From Setomelanomma holmii (lineage: Eukaryota; Ascomycota; Dothideomycetes; Pleosporales; Phaeosphaeriaceae), in assembly GCA_010015745.1 (NCBI GenBank), contig ML978247.1:1-64000 (forward strand): 64,000 bases of DNA, read 5' to 3'. The notes beneath the pieces were generated by a model. The model ran no database searches. It was not told the DNA's origin and saw nothing but the letters and a program-made list of their open reading frames with translations. A program made the translations under genes and the position numbers. Below, piece by piece: positions 23,726 to 34,052 of this stretch; the stretch's first letter is position 1, and every line of letters begins with the position of its first letter.

Positions 23726-23745
23726 CTTGATTGTTGACAACTATG
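23726..23745 (-). repeat. hAT right terminal inverted repeat
   Basis: CTTGATTGTTGACAACTATG; on the minus strand it differs from the left repeat at positions 3 and 5 only. Confidence 0.9.
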
Positions 23746-23753
23746 ACCTAGAC
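23746..23753. repeat. Target-site duplication, right copy (ACCTAGAC)
   Basis: Identical to 20567-20574. Confidence 0.9.
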
Positions 23754-24807
23754 TAGCATTCGACAATAGAAGAAAAGGTTGTTCGAAATCTCATCCCATT
23801 CCACGGAGTTTGACTTTATCGACTACATTTATCGCACGCAGGGCTTGTTTGTCCAACCGTCTCGACGTCTTAAACCGTTCTTCAAGTTCGAATACGTCAT
23901 CGGCTAGTTTGATGGGTCTTTTGTCAAGTTGTATAAGAGCAATGCTAAGGAATACTTGGGATAGGTTGTAAGCAGTACCAGCAGATCGCCCTACTGTCCT
24001 GACGGTTTGCACAGATAGTCCTGACGCATGTCGACGATGCCCTCCTTGATGCCCTTCCTTCTACTACCATGAAGTTGTCTTGATCTGCGTTCTGGTACTT
24101 TTGGTCCATTCTCGGAGACCTCTGCCCACCATGCGTCGATGAACGCATCCGTGTCAGTCCATGCCGTCAGATACAGTTGATAGTTGGTTGCAGTATCTGG
24201 TCAGTCAGGCTGAGTTCGCATCTACGATATGGATACTGCGATAGCGAGTTGCGACGGCAAGAGTTCAGGCAAGCACTATGACGTTCCATTGTGATGCCAG
24301 TTGCGTGAGATTCAGATCTCAGGTATCGTGGATATACGACGTCTGTCCAGATAAATGACTACTCTAGCGCTGTTATTCTGTAGGTTAGTCCAGTACTAGG
24401 TGTTCCTGACCTGATCTTCACTGCTGCGGAAGACTTGTTCAAGCGCACGTAAGTTGGCTTCTGTGGCTGCTCTTGGTTACCGCCTGTGTTCGGAGCTACT
24501 GCCCACGGCGGTCTTCGTCTTGTGTCTACTCCGTTCCAGGTCTTTGATACTTCAAGGCTTGTTCGTACAATTGAGGCTCAGTGCGTATGGGAGCTTGATG
24601 TTGTAATAGTATTAGCTTCTGGGCTAACGATGTTGGAACACTTTCAGCTCGGGTATCTATTCACCAGGAAGAAGAGAGGGGAAAACAACCCATTTGTTCA
24701 TTATGGCAGCGATTAAAATCTCTCGCTAGCTTCATGCGGGCATCAGCTATTGTGAGGTGAGTATGTATATGCACTTACAAACCATGAGCTGAGAATGCAG
24801 TCTGTCC
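23754..24807. other. 1-kb region with a possible minus-strand coding remnant
   Basis: On the minus strand two adjoining frames look protein-like. One is about 24210-23990, with LYLTAWTDTDAFIDAWWAEV and a basic stretch. The other is 24012-23791, with NLSQVFLSIALIQLDKRPIK. Stops and the lack of a start or splice join keep me from calling a gene. The rest, up to the SnoaL-like gene's stop codon at 24808, shows nothing. Confidence 0.35.
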
Positions 24808-25575
24808 TCATGCGTTGACGAAGTCCCTCTTCGGCGCCGCCCCTTCCTCAGTACCGGTTCCATGTTTCCTGACGTGCTCTTTGGCCGCGCTCTTGTCCGC
24901 CTCAAACTCCTTCAGCTCCGGCGCATCGAGGTGGTTCACCACATGGTCTGCCTGCCACTTCTTGAAGCTGAAGCCAAGACCTTCATGGCTGTAGTCCTTC
25001 TCATTCGCCTGATCTTTGTGATACTTGATCTGCATGAACTCTGTATCTTTTGTTGCGGGATCCAAGCTCAAAGTCACCAAACCCGTGATCGTCGCGGTCT
25101 TGGGAATAAGCCGGAACGTCCATGATTGCTTGTTCTTGAATTGAATTACATCATCGTCAGAGCGAATCACCTGATAGGACTCATTGATGCTCTCTTTGAA
25201 GAGTTTGGGCAAGGCAAACCATTGGCCAGCCATCTTGTAGCGGTCATTGGCGTACACAAATTGGTCGTCATATACGCAGTCCGGGGTGTAGCGCTTGACG
25301 CGTTCGACGGTTGGCTTGCAGGAGTATAACGCGAGAATCTTGCGGTGTGTGAGACATGATTACAGATGATGAAAATAAATGGGACGACCAACATCATCCA
25401 CCAGCGCCTGCCTCTGCGGGCTCAACTTCAAATTCTTGCCCGGATCAGGCTCGTAGCTCTCGCTCGTGGCAGTCTGCCTAGGTTCAAATTGCTCTCCAGG
25501 CGCATTCCCGTCTTTTGGAAAGCCCGAATTCGCCTCCGACACGATGTTACCCGTTGTTGACTGTGCACTTGACAT
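24808..25575 (-). CDS. SnoaL-like (NTF2-fold) protein
   Basis: Minus-strand exons 25575-25393 and 25338-24808, giving 237 residues. The 54-nt intron starts GTTGGT and ends GCAAG; this join gives LVDDILALYSCKPTVERV, the usual continuation in this fungal family. The N-terminal 45 residues are polar and disordered. Residues 55-200 form a small alpha/beta domain with YTPDCVYDDQFVYANDRYKMAGQW and QADHVVNHLDAPEL. In SnoaL-like proteins this fold binds small ligands or acts as an isomerase/hydrolase; here no activity can be assigned. Translation could instead begin 44 codons upstream at 25707, which would add a basic N-terminus, but the MSSAQ start is the simpler choice. The 5' neighbour is the membrane-protein gene on the same strand, 540 bp away. 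Confidence 0.8.
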
Positions 25576-26117
25576 TTTGAACCGCTTCTGGGTTTCGTTT
25601 GCTTTGCAATGGTACACCGGCTTAGATTGAGCCACAAGTGGTCGGTATGGTTGACGTTTGAGAATCGTTGGGAGTCTGGTTCCGGGCATGTGGGTTGCCG
25701 TAGACATGGACTTGGGGAATCAAGGTCTCGATTCGAAGGCAAACCCTACCAGGTGTCTTATACAACATGCATTGGTACTCGTTTCTCGTGCTGGGGTACG
25801 CCTCAGTGCAGAAGCGACGACCATGACGTTGTGGATAATTGTGGCAGCATCATTGATTTGGGGAATCGACGATTGGGAGGTATTGATCGTTCAACGCAGT
25901 CGGTCTATGGATACGTCGTGGTTGTACGTGGCATTCTCTTGTATGAGAATTTCATGATCGGATTGGGATGGATATCTCCCACTACTAGGGTGTTCTCCGT
26001 CTACAAGCTATAGGTAGTATCGAGAGGCGTGAGGAGACAGGATCGCTTCAGAGCGCCGAAAGTGGGGCAAGGCAACCCACTGCCCCAAGCGCATCGTCGC
26101 TTCCTTCAGTCCCATCG
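25576..26117. other. Intergenic, same-strand gene pair
   Basis: Would contain the promoter of the SnoaL-like gene and the 3' end of the membrane-protein gene. No distinct motif seen. Confidence 0.5.
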
Positions 26118-26924
26118 TCAAACATTCAACACCGCGACCGTAAGCTTTGGGCGTCCCGCTCTCGGCTCTGTAACGTTTTTAAGCCAACAATTCGCGCCTT
26201 TGTTATGTCCATACTCGTCGCTCAAAGCCTGGCTCAGCGCCACCGCCTGACACTTCGCTATACCCTCAACCTCGTTCATGGTACTGCACGCATCCACGCA
26301 TTGCTGCAGCGAATATGCTGTTATTCCAGTGATATCCCCTAAGCTATTGATATCGGTATTCTGGAAACAGCGATAACTCTTTCCATTGTACGATTCGAGG
26401 ACTGATGGGCAATCGATGTTGATGGCCAGGACTGAGGCTGCTGAAGGTGGTACGTAGAGGCTGGTCGATGCGCTAGTAGATGCGCTTGTAGCGGGCGATG
26501 CTATTGGCGTCGTTGCTTGTACAGAAAACGATGAAGGTATCGGATAGACGCTGGGGGTTACAGCTGACTCGGATTTCGATCTGGTGCCTGATTAGTCTTC
26601 GCAAGCAGGATCTCCACTTCTTAAAAATTCGGGAGCGCACCTCGCATTCTGTACAGCCAGCACTCCGCCAACGCTACCCCCCACAGTCACACCTACTAAT
26701 ATCAATGCGATCATGGCCAAGATCCAGAAATTGCGTCGTCGCATGCCCAGTATTCCAGCTCGTGGTTGCACTATCTGTTTCGCTTCGCTGGTCTCGTTGT
26801 AGTAAGCATACGCTTCTTGCTTGGGCTGAGGTTCGTAGCCATGTCGATACGGCTCCGGTGCCGAGTGAACATGTTGAACCCCTGGCGGCATGTCATCGAC
26901 AACTTGGGGTCCATCAGCTTTCAT
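26118..26924 (-). CDS. Single-pass membrane protein with cysteine-rich outer domain
   Basis: Minus-strand exons 26924-26641 and 26580-26118 (60-nt intron, branch site ACTAATC), giving 248 residues. The cytosolic N-terminus (1-65) is Pro/Tyr/Glu-rich and ends in a basic MRRRNFW stop-transfer motif. One helix (about 66-91, LAMIALILVGVTVGGSVGGV) follows, then a Ser/Thr/Pro-rich stalk (about 96-135). The C-terminal 110 residues hold the pattern NIDCPSVLESYNGKSYRCF, SLQQCVDACSTMNEVE, AKCQAVALSQAL and NCWLKN, a PAN/apple-like cysteine arrangement common in ascomycete surface proteins that share this topology. A stress-sensor or wall-attachment role would be a guess. The acceptor two codons downstream of the first possible AG was chosen because only it keeps the frame. 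An additional upstream exon cannot be excluded. Confidence 0.8.
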
Positions 26925-29900
26925 TGCAATGGCGAAGACCGATTTGGCGGATATGGGTTCTACGCGACGGGCCAGCGATGGGCGCGGTGCTCATCTTGTA
27001 CTGCACGAGGCAGATTCCAACACCATTAAATGAAACATTACGACAATCCTCAGGAACGTGCGTAAATTGCCCTGGAGGTACGATTGGCTGTCCTTCATGC
27101 GCATTGGGGGCCGAATTCGATTTGGATGTAGTGCGCGCGCGTACCATTTGCCAAGGTGCCGCCGTCGTCAGTCTCGCCGTGTTGGAAATGCGGCACAGCT
27201 TTTGTGATCTCAACGGAAAGTCCGCACACAGCAAGTGCGGTCTCATCTTACCACCTAGCTCTCAGCTCTCTCCAAAAACTGCCTCGAAACTTCTCTGAGA
27301 TGGCCGCGAGATGCTAAATCTCTTCTGTTTATATCTCCTTAATGCCTCCCTGCGTGCAGAAATCGCCGAGCTCATATTCGATGCTCGCGCTCAAACTCCT
27401 CAGGCGAATATGTATATGGCATAGCTAGCGAAACCCACAACCTGAGCGAACACCGATGCAACTCTGGACAGCTAGCGGAAGGATCTATGCTTAAACAAAC
27501 CACAACTTACGCAACGCAAGGCTTCGACGCTGAAAGGGCACCAGAAGAACAAAGAAGGTATTGTAGATAGGAGGCCGACTACCACCGGTGCTACTTAGTC
27601 AAGCCGTCAGGAAACTTGCATGATCCATTGGACCTCGTGGCATCGCATCCTCACTACGATACGCGAGCCAATTTAGATTATATGGTTTCACATAAGTTCC
27701 TTCCAATCGCTCTATGAGCCATGCGAAATTGAACAAGAAGTTTCTCCGCAAGGAGACCAGTATCCGCACCGATGTCTCAGTCGAATGGGCCGAAATACCG
27801 AGCAATCTATACGTGTACTGGACACGTACGGTAGGTCTTCTGTACGTCCGATCCACGGACTCATTCGCAATCCTCACCGGAGCGAAAGTCGTTCAAGCCT
27901 GTCGAGAGTGTGCAGTCCAAGTCGAAGTCTCTGGGGATGAACTCTCCTACGTAGTCTCGTATAGCCTCAGAGACTTTTATAAGTTGTCGCAAAAACGTTT
28001 GAAACATAAGGAAGGTATCTTAGGGTCCGAATGACAGAAAACTGGGACATTGAATTCGTGCAAAGGCCGAGCAAATTGGACATGAAGTATGACGATAACC
28101 GGTAGACGTTATCTGTAAGCGGACTAGACAAGTGTGGTTGGATGAAGGAGCAAAAGCGTTGGTGGATCAGCCTTGCAGCACTGGAATAGTACAATTGCTT
28201 CCAAACGTGCTGCACAGGTTTGGGACGGCGCGAGGGTATGCAGGAAGTTGAAGACTCTTGACGGCAGACTAGTTGCAGGACCTCGCAATGATTTAGCGCA
28301 GCATGAAGCTTGAGTCGAGACCCTTTTACGTGCTTGGAGTTCTGGAGCTGCTCTAACGAAAAGAGCAAATCGGCATGCGCATTTTCGCTTGTTAGGATGT
28401 CTCAACTCTTGAATATGCCTGCCACAGTGATGGCGTATGATGGGCCAAGCGCCACGAGCAGTAACCTGCAAGCTTGTACGTCAATCATCGTAAAAACCAG
28501 ATACAAGGTTTGTGCTCGCTACACTGTGTACGCAGGCCATGCAGGCGAATGTCTCGGGTATGCCCGGCTTGGTATAAGGCTGAAGTAAGTTCGCGCTAAG
28601 GCTCGCATACTTCACGTTAGTAGACAGTCCTCGCCGCCCGCACGTCGTATCTCGTCTGAATACGCGTCGGTTGTCATTATGCGTATATTTCTTTCGACTG
28701 TGGATAGGCCAGGCTGGAATGTTGATTGCCCGCTGCGAGCCTTAAGGGTAGTTAATATTTGCACGGTGAGGACGCTTTGACGGTCGAATCCTGCTTGTCG
28801 GTCTACTCTTTATGTGTAGAGCTCACAAATTGTATGATACTACTGTTCCTCGACTTCACAGGATTCCCAGATCTACAGGGTGACTATGTAGGAAGACGGT
28901 GTCGCGACGATACCGTGCACTTCCTCACATCGTACTCGTGCGAAGATCGTCTCAGGGATGATGAGTGCTTGTGGCTGATCCTCGCCAGTGTCATGACGGA
29001 GCAGAGGTCCGCGGAGAGGGTGCCCCTACCGTATGACCTGGACCGCGGCTTAGCCTCCGCTAGATGTTCATTTTTAGCTTCGAGTATCGCTACGATATCT
29101 GAGGATTGTACACCGATAGTCATGTCGTGGCCACGCATGATGAGTGGCATCTGAAGCTGCTGGACGCGAGATGCGTTATCTCATTTGTTCAAGGAGAAGC
29201 GTGGCAGCCACGCAAGACTGGACAGCCTCGCATTGCTGACCACAAGAGAATCCGAGTGACGGGTGCGGAGACGGAGCTTTGATCATAATTGGCAAGGTGC
29301 TAGCACTAAAAGCTGTGGCCGTTTGCATCTAGAGTGGTTGGTACGGTTGCCGTGCGCTTTGGCATCTCGGAGAGCGGTGGCGCTAGAATCAAGAACGGCT
29401 TAGCTCGACATTGGACCTGCATCAAAACCGTGAGGCGTTTCTGACTTCTGCGGGGTGCATGTCACCCTCAACACTTCATTCGACTGCCCAGCCTCGCGTC
29501 TTTCCTAATCTTCGACATGGAGCAAGAATACAATGTTCGCCAACGGTAGCGAACGTATCGAGCGGCCAGCGCGATCGATAACACGGCTGATAGCCGGACC
29601 GCGGACCACCCCAAGGTCGTCTGCAGGGACGGCGCTGTGTTCCCTGTCCGACCGTGAGGAGGTAGACTTCATGTTTGACGTTGATAGTAGGAACCCTACA
29701 AGGCCAAGTGCTCCATCATACTGGTTTTTCCTTACTTTCCTGAAAGGTTCTCCAGGCAATCGAGTCTCATCGGATGCAGCGCACAAGAGTACCACTCTAT
29801 GCGACAGCTTTGGATCGGCTGTCGACTGCCTGTAGGTTTCACCAACAAGAGAGACGTTCAACCAAATCCTAGATCAGAGAATATCTTAGCGCACATGGAC

Positions 29901-30517
29901 AGACCCAGCCCGACTCAGCGGCGCACGCTGTGTAGGCAGTTTCGCACATGTCGAGTGGTGCTCAACGCATGTGAGGCATTCACGGGCACTAACGTCGACG
30001 AGACCGCCTAGGCCACATAATATGCGAAGATCTTCGTATCTTTCTCGCCTCGATTGGCCATTGTGGAGTTTGAGCCGTCGAATTCGCCTAATCGATTTCC
30101 ATCTCAGAGAGACCACTTAGGCATAAGCTCCGTCACGTTTCATATGCGAGACTCTAAAAGCACGTTGACATGCGCGCACATAGGCGCTCGATTGGACAGA
30201 CGTCGGAGTGCTAGATGTCTGCCATCAAGCATCGACCAATGATCATCTCGCAACTCTGTGCATCAGGAACCCCGCCAGTTAGTACATGCATATGTACCAT
30301 AGTACAAGTGGCTACTTTAGCAGTGAGAATAGGCGGGTGGCCGCATCCACCGGCGAACATACCAAATGTAGGTTCAAGCTGGAGTGCTGAAGCGATTTCC
30401 CCAAGCATGACTTGTTGTGCTCACAAGATATGTAAGGTGAAACGACTTCGCCTTTCTTTTCTTTCTGACTGACTCGACAACGTATCCCTGATCAAGCCTG
30501 ACGGTTGTGTTGGCACC
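26925..30517. other. 3.6-kb region without a recognisable gene
   Basis: Short frames on both strands (longest 133 codons), no domain, no plausible exon chain, no repeats with clear ends. The last few hundred bases are upstream of the CFEM receptor pseudogene. Confidence 0.55.
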
Positions 30518-32018
30518 ATGAAGCTATCTTTGGTCTTTGCTACCTTGCTCTGGGCGTATACAACATGCACAGTGGTCCAAGGCACAAAAGTACTACAGGC
30601 GCTTGAAGCGCTTTCTCCTTGCACTGTAGGTGTGTTCGGTCCGTTGTGAGACAACCTCTGCTGACATACGCATCGATATCTTGCTTTACAGAAGCATTGT
30701 CGCATTCCCCATGCAGTCTGGCGGACACGAATTGCATGTGCACGAATACTCAGCTTCAATCGACCGTGGAACAATGTATTCTGGCTTCCTGCACAGTCAA
30801 AGAGAGCCTCACAGCACAAAATGTCACAGCAACGATGTGTGACAGGACACCGCGAGATAATAGCGGCGAACTCAGGGCACTCAATATCGGCCTCATGGTC
30901 GTCTCCGCTGCATTCGTCCTCATGAGGCTATGCTACAAGCTTTTTAGTCCTGCTGAGATCCAAGTTGGCCTAGACGATTACTTCATACTCATCACCCTTC
31001 TTTGTGGTCAACCAAATACCATTGTTATCGATCGAGGACTCATCCCAAACGCCCTCGGCAGAGACATCTGGACCCTCCCTTTCGATAAGGTTACAGCGTT
31101 TGGGAAATACTTCTATTGGGTCGAGCTCCTCTACTTTGCTCAACTACCGCTGTAGAAACTGTCGTTCCTATTCTTCTACAAGCAAATTTTTCCAGGCCGC
31201 ACTATCCAGAAGATCATCTCGGTCGCAATCTTGTTCAATATCCTCTATGGCGTCGCATTTGTCATCGTTGCCATCTTCCAATGCCGTCCAATTTCCTTCT
31301 ACTGGACTACGTGGGATGGAGAACACACTGGTCATTGTGTCAACATCAATGCTGTAGCATGGGCGAATGCAGCAAACAGCATCGCGGTCGACCTTTGGAT
31401 GCTGGCAATACCCTTGTCGCAACTCATCCACCTCGAGCTGTCGTGGTCGAAGAAGGCTGGGGTCATCGTCATGTTTTGTCTTGGTTCATTGTGAGTTGCT
31501 TTGCACTATTCCTTGGTGACTGTTCTGACCGACCTCGTAGTGCCACAGTGGTCTCGATCATCCGTCTTCAATTCCTCATCACCTTCGCTCGCACCAAAAA
31601 TCCCATCTGGGATCAACAAAACATCACAAAGTGGTCAGCCATCGAGATTGCCGTCGGTGTTGTCTGCTTGTGCATTCCTTCCATCCGCGTAATCCTTGTT
31701 CGTGTACTACCGCGCACGTTTGGCTCAACGCACGATAAAGATCAACGCCACCAATATAAGAACACACACGGCAAGATATCGAGCAACAGCGGCTTCATGA
31801 AAAGCTCCAACAAAGGGGATGAGGACAAGGCCATACACTGCACGAAGACTTTTACGTTGGATCATAGTCTCAAGGACGAAGACGAAAGTGGAGTTGGTGT
31901 ATCTACGTTAAGGCTCTACTATACAACACATGACTTCGCGATTTCTTATAACACAGACCCTTGCGCAAGCGACTTGACAACATCAGACTCCAAGGCAACT
32001 GCACCTCTGTCGCCTTGA
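30518..32018 (+). pseudogene. CFEM/Pth11-like seven-helix receptor with one in-frame stop
   Basis: Exons 30518-30629, 30692-31490, 31541-32018 (463 codons). Signal peptide MKLSLVFATLLWAYTTCTVV, then a CFEM-type cysteine region (SPC, NCMC, EQC, ASC, TMC). Seven hydrophobic segments follow with the hallmarks of Pth11-type receptors: GLDDYFILIT, GRDIWTLPFD, FGKYFYWVELLYFAQ, FNILYGVAFVIVAIFQCRPI, the WDGEHTGHC loop, NIAVDLWMLAIPLSQ-like helix and SIIRLQFLITF. The tail is Ser/Lys-rich and cytosolic. The family is known for surface and host sensing in fungi. A TAG at 31153-31155 falls inside the conserved FAQLPL-KLSFLFFY helix; everything after it stays in frame and conserved. Splicing of intron 1 as drawn drops one expected CFEM cysteine (seven remain). 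It is either a very recent pseudogene or a base error. The stop is not a RIP-type TGG or CAA product in any obvious way. Confidence 0.85.
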
Positions 32019-34052
32019 TCAGATCTAAACCGATCTATGATCATGACGGTGAATGCTAGTTCTGTCTCATGCTCTGCCGTTGCCGTTCTCGCTCCTGTGG
32101 CGTTGTAGCATTTTCAGCTCCCCAAGAATAACGTTGACGCCCTCTTCAGAGGATCGCCTGCAAAGGATCACCTCCCTCTGATGTTGCTTGTTCATCGCGT
32201 TGAACAACTGTTTAGGTGGCTTTCCACCTGCCTCTTCAATGCATTGCGCATCGCGATCTGGTAGCATATAAATATCATTATCGAAGATTTCTCCCACATA
32301 CGACCATAGGACGTTGACTGTTCGGCTTCCAGTCCACTCAGCCCTATATAAGCAACGTACCGGCGGACTAGTAGTCAGGTGGGTGACCACTGGTGAATCC
32401 CCGCTGTTGTATGTTTTTGCCTTCATTTTCGCCTTTTCCTGCGTCCTTCAAGAATCTGAGAATATGGCCTCCGCCTCCATTCGGAGTTACCGAGCTCAAG
32501 AATGATCATCAAGGTGGTGCTCTAAACTCGGCTCTCAGTCGAACATTGAGAAGGCTAACAGCTCAGCTAAGACGAGCATACCACTATTGAAATGGTTTAC
32601 TTACCTTGAGCAAGTGTCTATTTGTTTTACAAGACTCATAAGAGGTCTTGAAATGCTCCCGCAAATGGTTATCTCCAGAAGTTCCCAAGCAGCGGCATCT
32701 TCAATGTTCACTAACACCTTTTCGATGAGATGTAGGCTATGAATGCTGCTCGCAATGCTAGGAAGAATGATAAAGCCGAGCTGACATGGTTTTAGAATCA
32801 TCCATGGATTGCTCTGCCAATGCGTGCCACGAGGCAATCAGTCGTTTCTTCCGAGCTCTATTCTCATTGGGCCTCGGGCAGACTAGACGAGGCTTCACCC
32901 ACACCAGGTAAGCCATCGACCATGAGCTTTTTCGTACTGTGCGCGTGCGCCGTGCTTTCAGAAGGGTCAGCCTTACGCCGTATGATGGATCTTGGAAGTA
33001 TACGGTAAACTCGCAGCCTTCGACACCTTTGGGAAACGATAGTCACCGAGAATGGCAAGCGGCTTCTCCGAATGAGGTTAGCTGTCAGACATCCAAATAT
33101 AGCAACATGTGCATGTTGGCGAGCTGAAAGTCAGCATGAAAAGATCGAACAGAGAAGGGAGCGTCCTTCGTTTGCATGAAAGTACCTTGCACCCTTGCAA
33201 GGCTGGCAGGATAATGAATGCACTCAAGTTTGCATCCAGGAGAATCGTCAAGGCTTGAAGCCATTGGCGTTCTTCGAGGTCATCACCAATACAGTGTACG
33301 TACGCAGCCTAATTGTATTGTGAGCGGCGAAGGCGAAGTGCTTGAGGCCAATGGCTACATGGCAGGTTGGCCTTGCGGAAAAGAATGGGAGGATTCGAGC
33401 TGGCTTCGCAGACTAATAACTCATATGGTCATTGTCGAAGTGCTGGCCCAGAGTCAATGCAAGGCTGCCAACACGCCTACGCTAGCAGTAGGCGGCTCCT
33501 CCGGAGTGTTGTGCTCGTCGATTCCATCACTTGTAAGCCGACGGGCGAGCCTCGTATTCGGATGAAAGTTGTGTGCCTGGGTGCTCAAGCTCGGAGGTGC
33601 TGGGGGCGGTGGTCAAATGGGGGATCGTACAGGCACAGTTTGCGGCACACAGGTGTGGATGTAGTGATATGACTGCAGAGGAAAGTAGGTGCTGCCAGTC
33701 CAATCCAGGGTCGCGCAAAGCACTGCCACCGCCGCTTGGTATCAGCAACTCGTTCCGGTGTAATGCTGCCGTCGTCTGGCTCACGCTACTCGATCTGCTC
33801 AGCTGCCTGCACGTGCGGGCTGAGACTGAGAGGATACGCGAAATAGTCCGACTGCATACTTGAAGCAAGCGTGTCCAACGCAGCGCAATGCTGGCTTACC
33901 CGGGTAGATGCGTCTTTTGCGACTGAGTGCACGCCCAAACAGGTCAGCCCGTTGATCGCTGTCGTTATTCTTAGCTGAGGCCATCGTTGTCTCCGCCCCG
34001 CCAACTCTCTCCTGCAGCGACCCAGGAGGAGCTTCGGCGGCCACGACTTGCG
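32019..34052. other. Intergenic region containing only the 5S rRNA gene
   Basis: Apart from 5S rRNA at 32296-32414, no coding sequence is convincing. The frames on either strand near 32067-32426 simply read through the rRNA gene. The last 500 bp would be the promoter and leader of the Gln-rich protein gene. Confidence 0.55.
32296..32414 (+). rRNA. 5S ribosomal RNA (dispersed copy)
   Basis: 119 nt beginning ACATACGACCATAGG and ending CTGTTGTATGT, whose ends pair to form helix I, followed by a TTTTT Pol III terminator. Internal landmarks of fungal 5S are present: CACTCAGCCCTA (A-box region) and GTGGGTGACCAC followed by GTGAATCCC (C-box region). Helix II differs from the Neurospora type but is compensated, ACGTTG (32311-32316) pairing with CAACGT further on. 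Pezizomycotina have 5S genes scattered as single copies, as here. Some changes (CCACTC for CCGCTC; CTGG for CCAG near 32391) may mark a divergent type or an early pseudogene. Confidence 0.9.

Larger units (their letters stand above)
20575..23745 (+). mobile_element. hAT-superfamily DNA transposon, complete but inactivated
   Basis: A 3171-bp element with 20-bp terminal inverted repeats: CAGACTTGTCAACAATCAAG at 20575-20594 and, inverted, CATAGTTGTCAACAATCAAG at 23726-23745 (18 of 20 match). The perfect 8-bp duplication ACCTAGAC flanks it. Both subterminal zones (about 20595-20735 and 23630-23725) carry many AATCAAGC/GCTTGATT copies in both orientations, presumably transposase binding sites. The interior encodes one transposase with several stops and one frameshift. 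The intact ends and duplication suggest the insertion is fairly young, with decay by point mutation and not by deletion. Confidence 0.95.

Noticed and set aside
7910..29154. Shared string YDLDRGL in short frames near 8030 and 29030
   Set aside because: The match covers about 20 nt only and the flanks do not align, so I take it as chance.
32067..32426. 119-codon minus-strand frame
   Set aside because: Most of it is the complement of the 5S rRNA gene; the protein look is an artefact.
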